DNA of 64,000 nt from Paramecium sonneborni. Lineage: Eukaryota > Ciliophora > Oligohymenophorea > Peniculida > Parameciidae. A program made the position numbers and the translations under genes. Under the pieces are notes generated by a model, which was not told the origin of the DNA, did not search any database, and saw only the letters and a list, made by a program, of their open reading frames with translations. Below are positions 61,574 through 64,000 of this stretch, piece after piece. The stretch is taken from contig CAJJDN010000027.1 in the NCBI GenBank assembly GCA_905182985.1, forward strand, positions 573,277-637,276. The letters are read 5' to 3'. The number at the start of each line of letters is the position of its first letter. The first letter of the stretch is position 1.

Positions 61574-63853
61574 TCAATAAACTAGTTTGTTGTTGATCCA
61601 TCTACCATCCATGATTTTAGCATTCATACAATAGAATATTCCTGGACCATTAATAAAGTCTTTTTAGAAAGTACCAACAAAACGTTCACCATTAGTTAGA
61701 TAAAGTGTACCTTGACCTTCTTTATTATCTTAATCAAAATTGCCACTATATTTAATCCAATAACTAAGAATATGGAAGTTAATACTCTTCAACATTATCA
61801 AAATCTCTATAATCAAATGATTCTTATAATGGTTGAGGATGTTCATTATAAAGAGTACCATGACCTTAGAATTAATCCTCACTCCATTATCCTTAATATG
61901 CAGGCTAACCAGTTGCATAATAAAGTGTTCCTATATAAAGTACATATAATTTATTACCATCTCCATGCATTTTATTCTCCTTCCATCCACCATCATATAA
62001 TCCACCATCTTAATAATAAAATTTACCTTATCCATGTCTCATCCCATTAGCTTTCATACCTTCATAACGAGATCCATTTGAATAATGTTCTACAACGAAT
62101 TCAGGTCGACTTACACTATCAGCTTTAAATTAAGGAATATCGTATGGTAATGAAAACTCTTTAGTTTATGTTGTCGTTGTTATTTATTATGGAAGATTAG
62201 TTGAATCACTTAAAATCTTTGAAAATTTAAAATATTCCTATCTCTAAGTTGTTTATTCAACTTCCTCATCTGGTTAAGGATCAATATTCTCATCAAACTA
62301 AGATTATTTACTTACACTTTCACTAAGTTGTTTGAATTATAAATTGTCACATTAATCAGGTTACAAAGGTTAAATTGAAACAATTTACTTTTATATAGGA
62401 TTAGTTTATTAATTCTATTAACTATTGAATTGGCATTCTTATAGTTATTATGTAGTATAATTCATTCTAGATTAATTTTGTTATGTAACAGTTCTCGTAT
62501 TTGACATTTTATTTGAAAAAGGTTTTGGAGGAAAATAGATTTATTATTATTATCCACTTTTATTACTAAGTATTGATAAATCTGTTGCAATAGTTGGTAT
62601 AGCATAAGTATAAGTTTAATTAACGTCTTTACTACTTTATCTTGATCCTCTCAATCTTGGAACTGAACTATCTCTGTTATCTCTTACTTACAATTATTAT
62701 TGAGGTACTAAAATTTTACCTAAAGGAGTAAGACTTCTTTAAGAAGTATCTGTCTTTATTGTATATTAATGGACATATTCCAATGGGGAAATACCTTAAA
62801 CTTATTAGACTCTTCTTGATTAAATCTATTATACACTATTCACTTGAGTTAAACATGGTTAAATTGTTGTTGTATGCTATTATTATTATATTGTCTATAT
62901 TGTATTAGATTAATAAGTAGGATCAATAATTGGTATTAATTATCTTTAAATCACATTAGGAACATATTATTATTTATTCACTAATTAATAATTAGTAACG
63001 TATTGTTCCATTTATAAAAAATCTAGTCTCTAATCTTCTTTCAATATTAACATTGTTGTTAACCAATCACAAAATTGTTAACCATATCTCATTCTCAACT
63101 TTTATAATTTATTATTCAAAACATCTTCAATTAATAACCCTTATTCATATGAATAACAATCTGAACTTGGTTAATTTAAAGCCAAATGTAAAAATAACAT
63201 ACCCAATGTGAATAAATCGCTTTTATATTCATTATGTTTGGGTTACCAATTGTTTATCTATATTGATTTTACTAAAATTGGAGATAAATAAATGCATTCC
63301 AAACAATTAGGATTTTATAAAATCTACATAAAATTAGTGCTATGTTAGAAATACATAGGATCTGTCACTTTTATTATCTCATCCATCAAATATAAATATT
63401 TGAGTTATAATGAATTATGAGGAATTTCATTTTTTTACATGCATGCTAATCCTGCTATTGCTTATTTCAAATATGAAGTCAATTATATTTCATTTAGAGC
63501 TGGAACTAATTCTAAATTACCAGTTGGATATTCGAATAATAAGTACACTTTATAGAATTATCCACACAGTTATTACTCAAATTAGTAAAAGTAATTGCTC
63601 AAATTAAGAACATTTTAATGATTGATTTTATGTCTTACTTAATATTGTTGCACAGCTTTCTTAAAGTGAACCTCATCTGTTATGTTCAAAGTCCTAAGAA
63701 TTAATTTCTATTGAGCATCTCTTTTATGTTGTAGAATTTGACACTCAGGAAAGTCTATAATCATCTACTATACAACATACCATTGTTATAAACATTTATT
63801 TATCGAAAGTGTTCATATAGCTTGGTAATTGGTTTTGAATCTGTTGCTCCCAT
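61574..63853 (-). CDS. pseudokinase fused to MORN repeats, likely N-myristoylated
   Basis: Starts MGATDSKP (Gly2 with Ser6, a good myristoylation context) at 63851-63853. A 26-nt and a 22-nt intron lead to TGA 61574-61576; about 740 residues. Residues 20-270 follow a kinase outline (KINHQNVLNLSNYFYQF, LKQAIAGLACMQKN, SDLFTLGMLFLHLALN), but the catalytic loop is IPHNSLQLKYLYL and no DFG is present. A 230-residue Gln/Thr/Pro-rich linker follows. The C terminus has MORN repeats (GSRYEGMKANGMRHGQGKFY, GGLYDGGWKENKMHGDG, KYSGNFDQDNKEGQGTLY, GERFVGTFQKDFINGPG). MORN domains bind membranes and cortical scaffolds. Probably a non-catalytic cortical adaptor. Confidence 0.75.
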
Positions 63854-64000
63854 TTTTGATTTCAAAATATAATTAACTGCCTTTATAATATATTCTTCAT
63901 TATACGAACATAAATGTATTAAATATTTATTGATAAACAATAAATCAATTTCTCATTTTCATTTTACCTTATAATTGAATAATAGAAGAATTCGTAATGC
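63854..64000. promoter_or_regulatory. upstream region of the pseudokinase-MORN gene
   Basis: 147 nt to the window edge, AT-rich, with no gene seen. By position it should include the promoter of the minus-strand gene. No specific element recognised. Confidence 0.3.

Overview
The window reads as a macronuclear scaffold of a ciliate, most likely Paramecium. Conserved proteins such as a DEAD-box helicase, transketolase, cysteinyl-tRNA synthetase and a type I DnaJ only read through if TAA and TAG mean glutamine and TGA is the sole stop. Read that way, genes are broken only by very small introns (about 18-32 nt, GTA...TAG or AAG), spacers are often under 60 nt, and the DNA is very AT-rich. Trichocyst-matrix-like and granule-cargo-like proteins also point to Paramecium. 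All gene models below were translated by eye with that code, so exon joins are inferred.

Layout. 1-7.0 kb: end of an unknown gene, a TPR-like protein, a DEAD-box RNA helicase with a long Asn-rich tail, a PH-like protein that seems frameshifted, a PHO80-type cyclin and an SSF1/Brix ribosome-assembly factor. 7.1-12.6 kb: small hypothetical genes, an FKBP-TPR immunophilin and a serine carboxypeptidase. 12.7-20.1 kb: a peroxisomal-type ABCD half transporter, a NEK kinase, transketolase and a rhodanese/dual-specificity-phosphatase fusion. 21.7-32.4 kb: a type I membrane protein, a myristoylation-type pseudokinase with an EF hand, Rab geranylgeranyl transferase beta, a coiled-coil protein with a C-terminal RING, a Ras-like protein with a very long tail, and a Sec14/CRAL-TRIO protein.

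32.4-39.4 kb holds a DnaJ, a trichocyst-matrix-like acidic secreted protein and a SHIPPO (ODF3-type) axonemal protein. Two assembly joins in this stretch (a single N at 33891 and an N run at 37731-38000) are each flanked by long duplicated sequence. These look like unmerged contig overlaps, not gene duplications.

39.6-46.5 kb: glutaredoxin-like protein, coiled-coil protein, small membrane protein, cysteinyl-tRNA synthetase and a second pseudokinase. 47.4-52.6 kb: a tandem pair of secreted repeat proteins with a beta/gamma-crystallin-like C terminus, resembling ciliate secretory-granule cargo. 53-55.8 kb: poorly resolved coding-like DNA and a dienelactone hydrolase. 55.8-59.8 kb: the most unusual part, two adjacent paralogs each of which appears to be four tandem truncated-haemoglobin-like repeats of about 118 residues. 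60.5-63.9 kb: a polyglutamine protein encoded by a (TAA)n microsatellite, and a third pseudokinase fused to MORN repeats.

There is no operon logic; neighbours are functionally mixed, as is usual for a ciliate macronucleus. Recurring themes are regulated secretion, axoneme/cortex proteins, and kinase folds that have lost catalytic residues.
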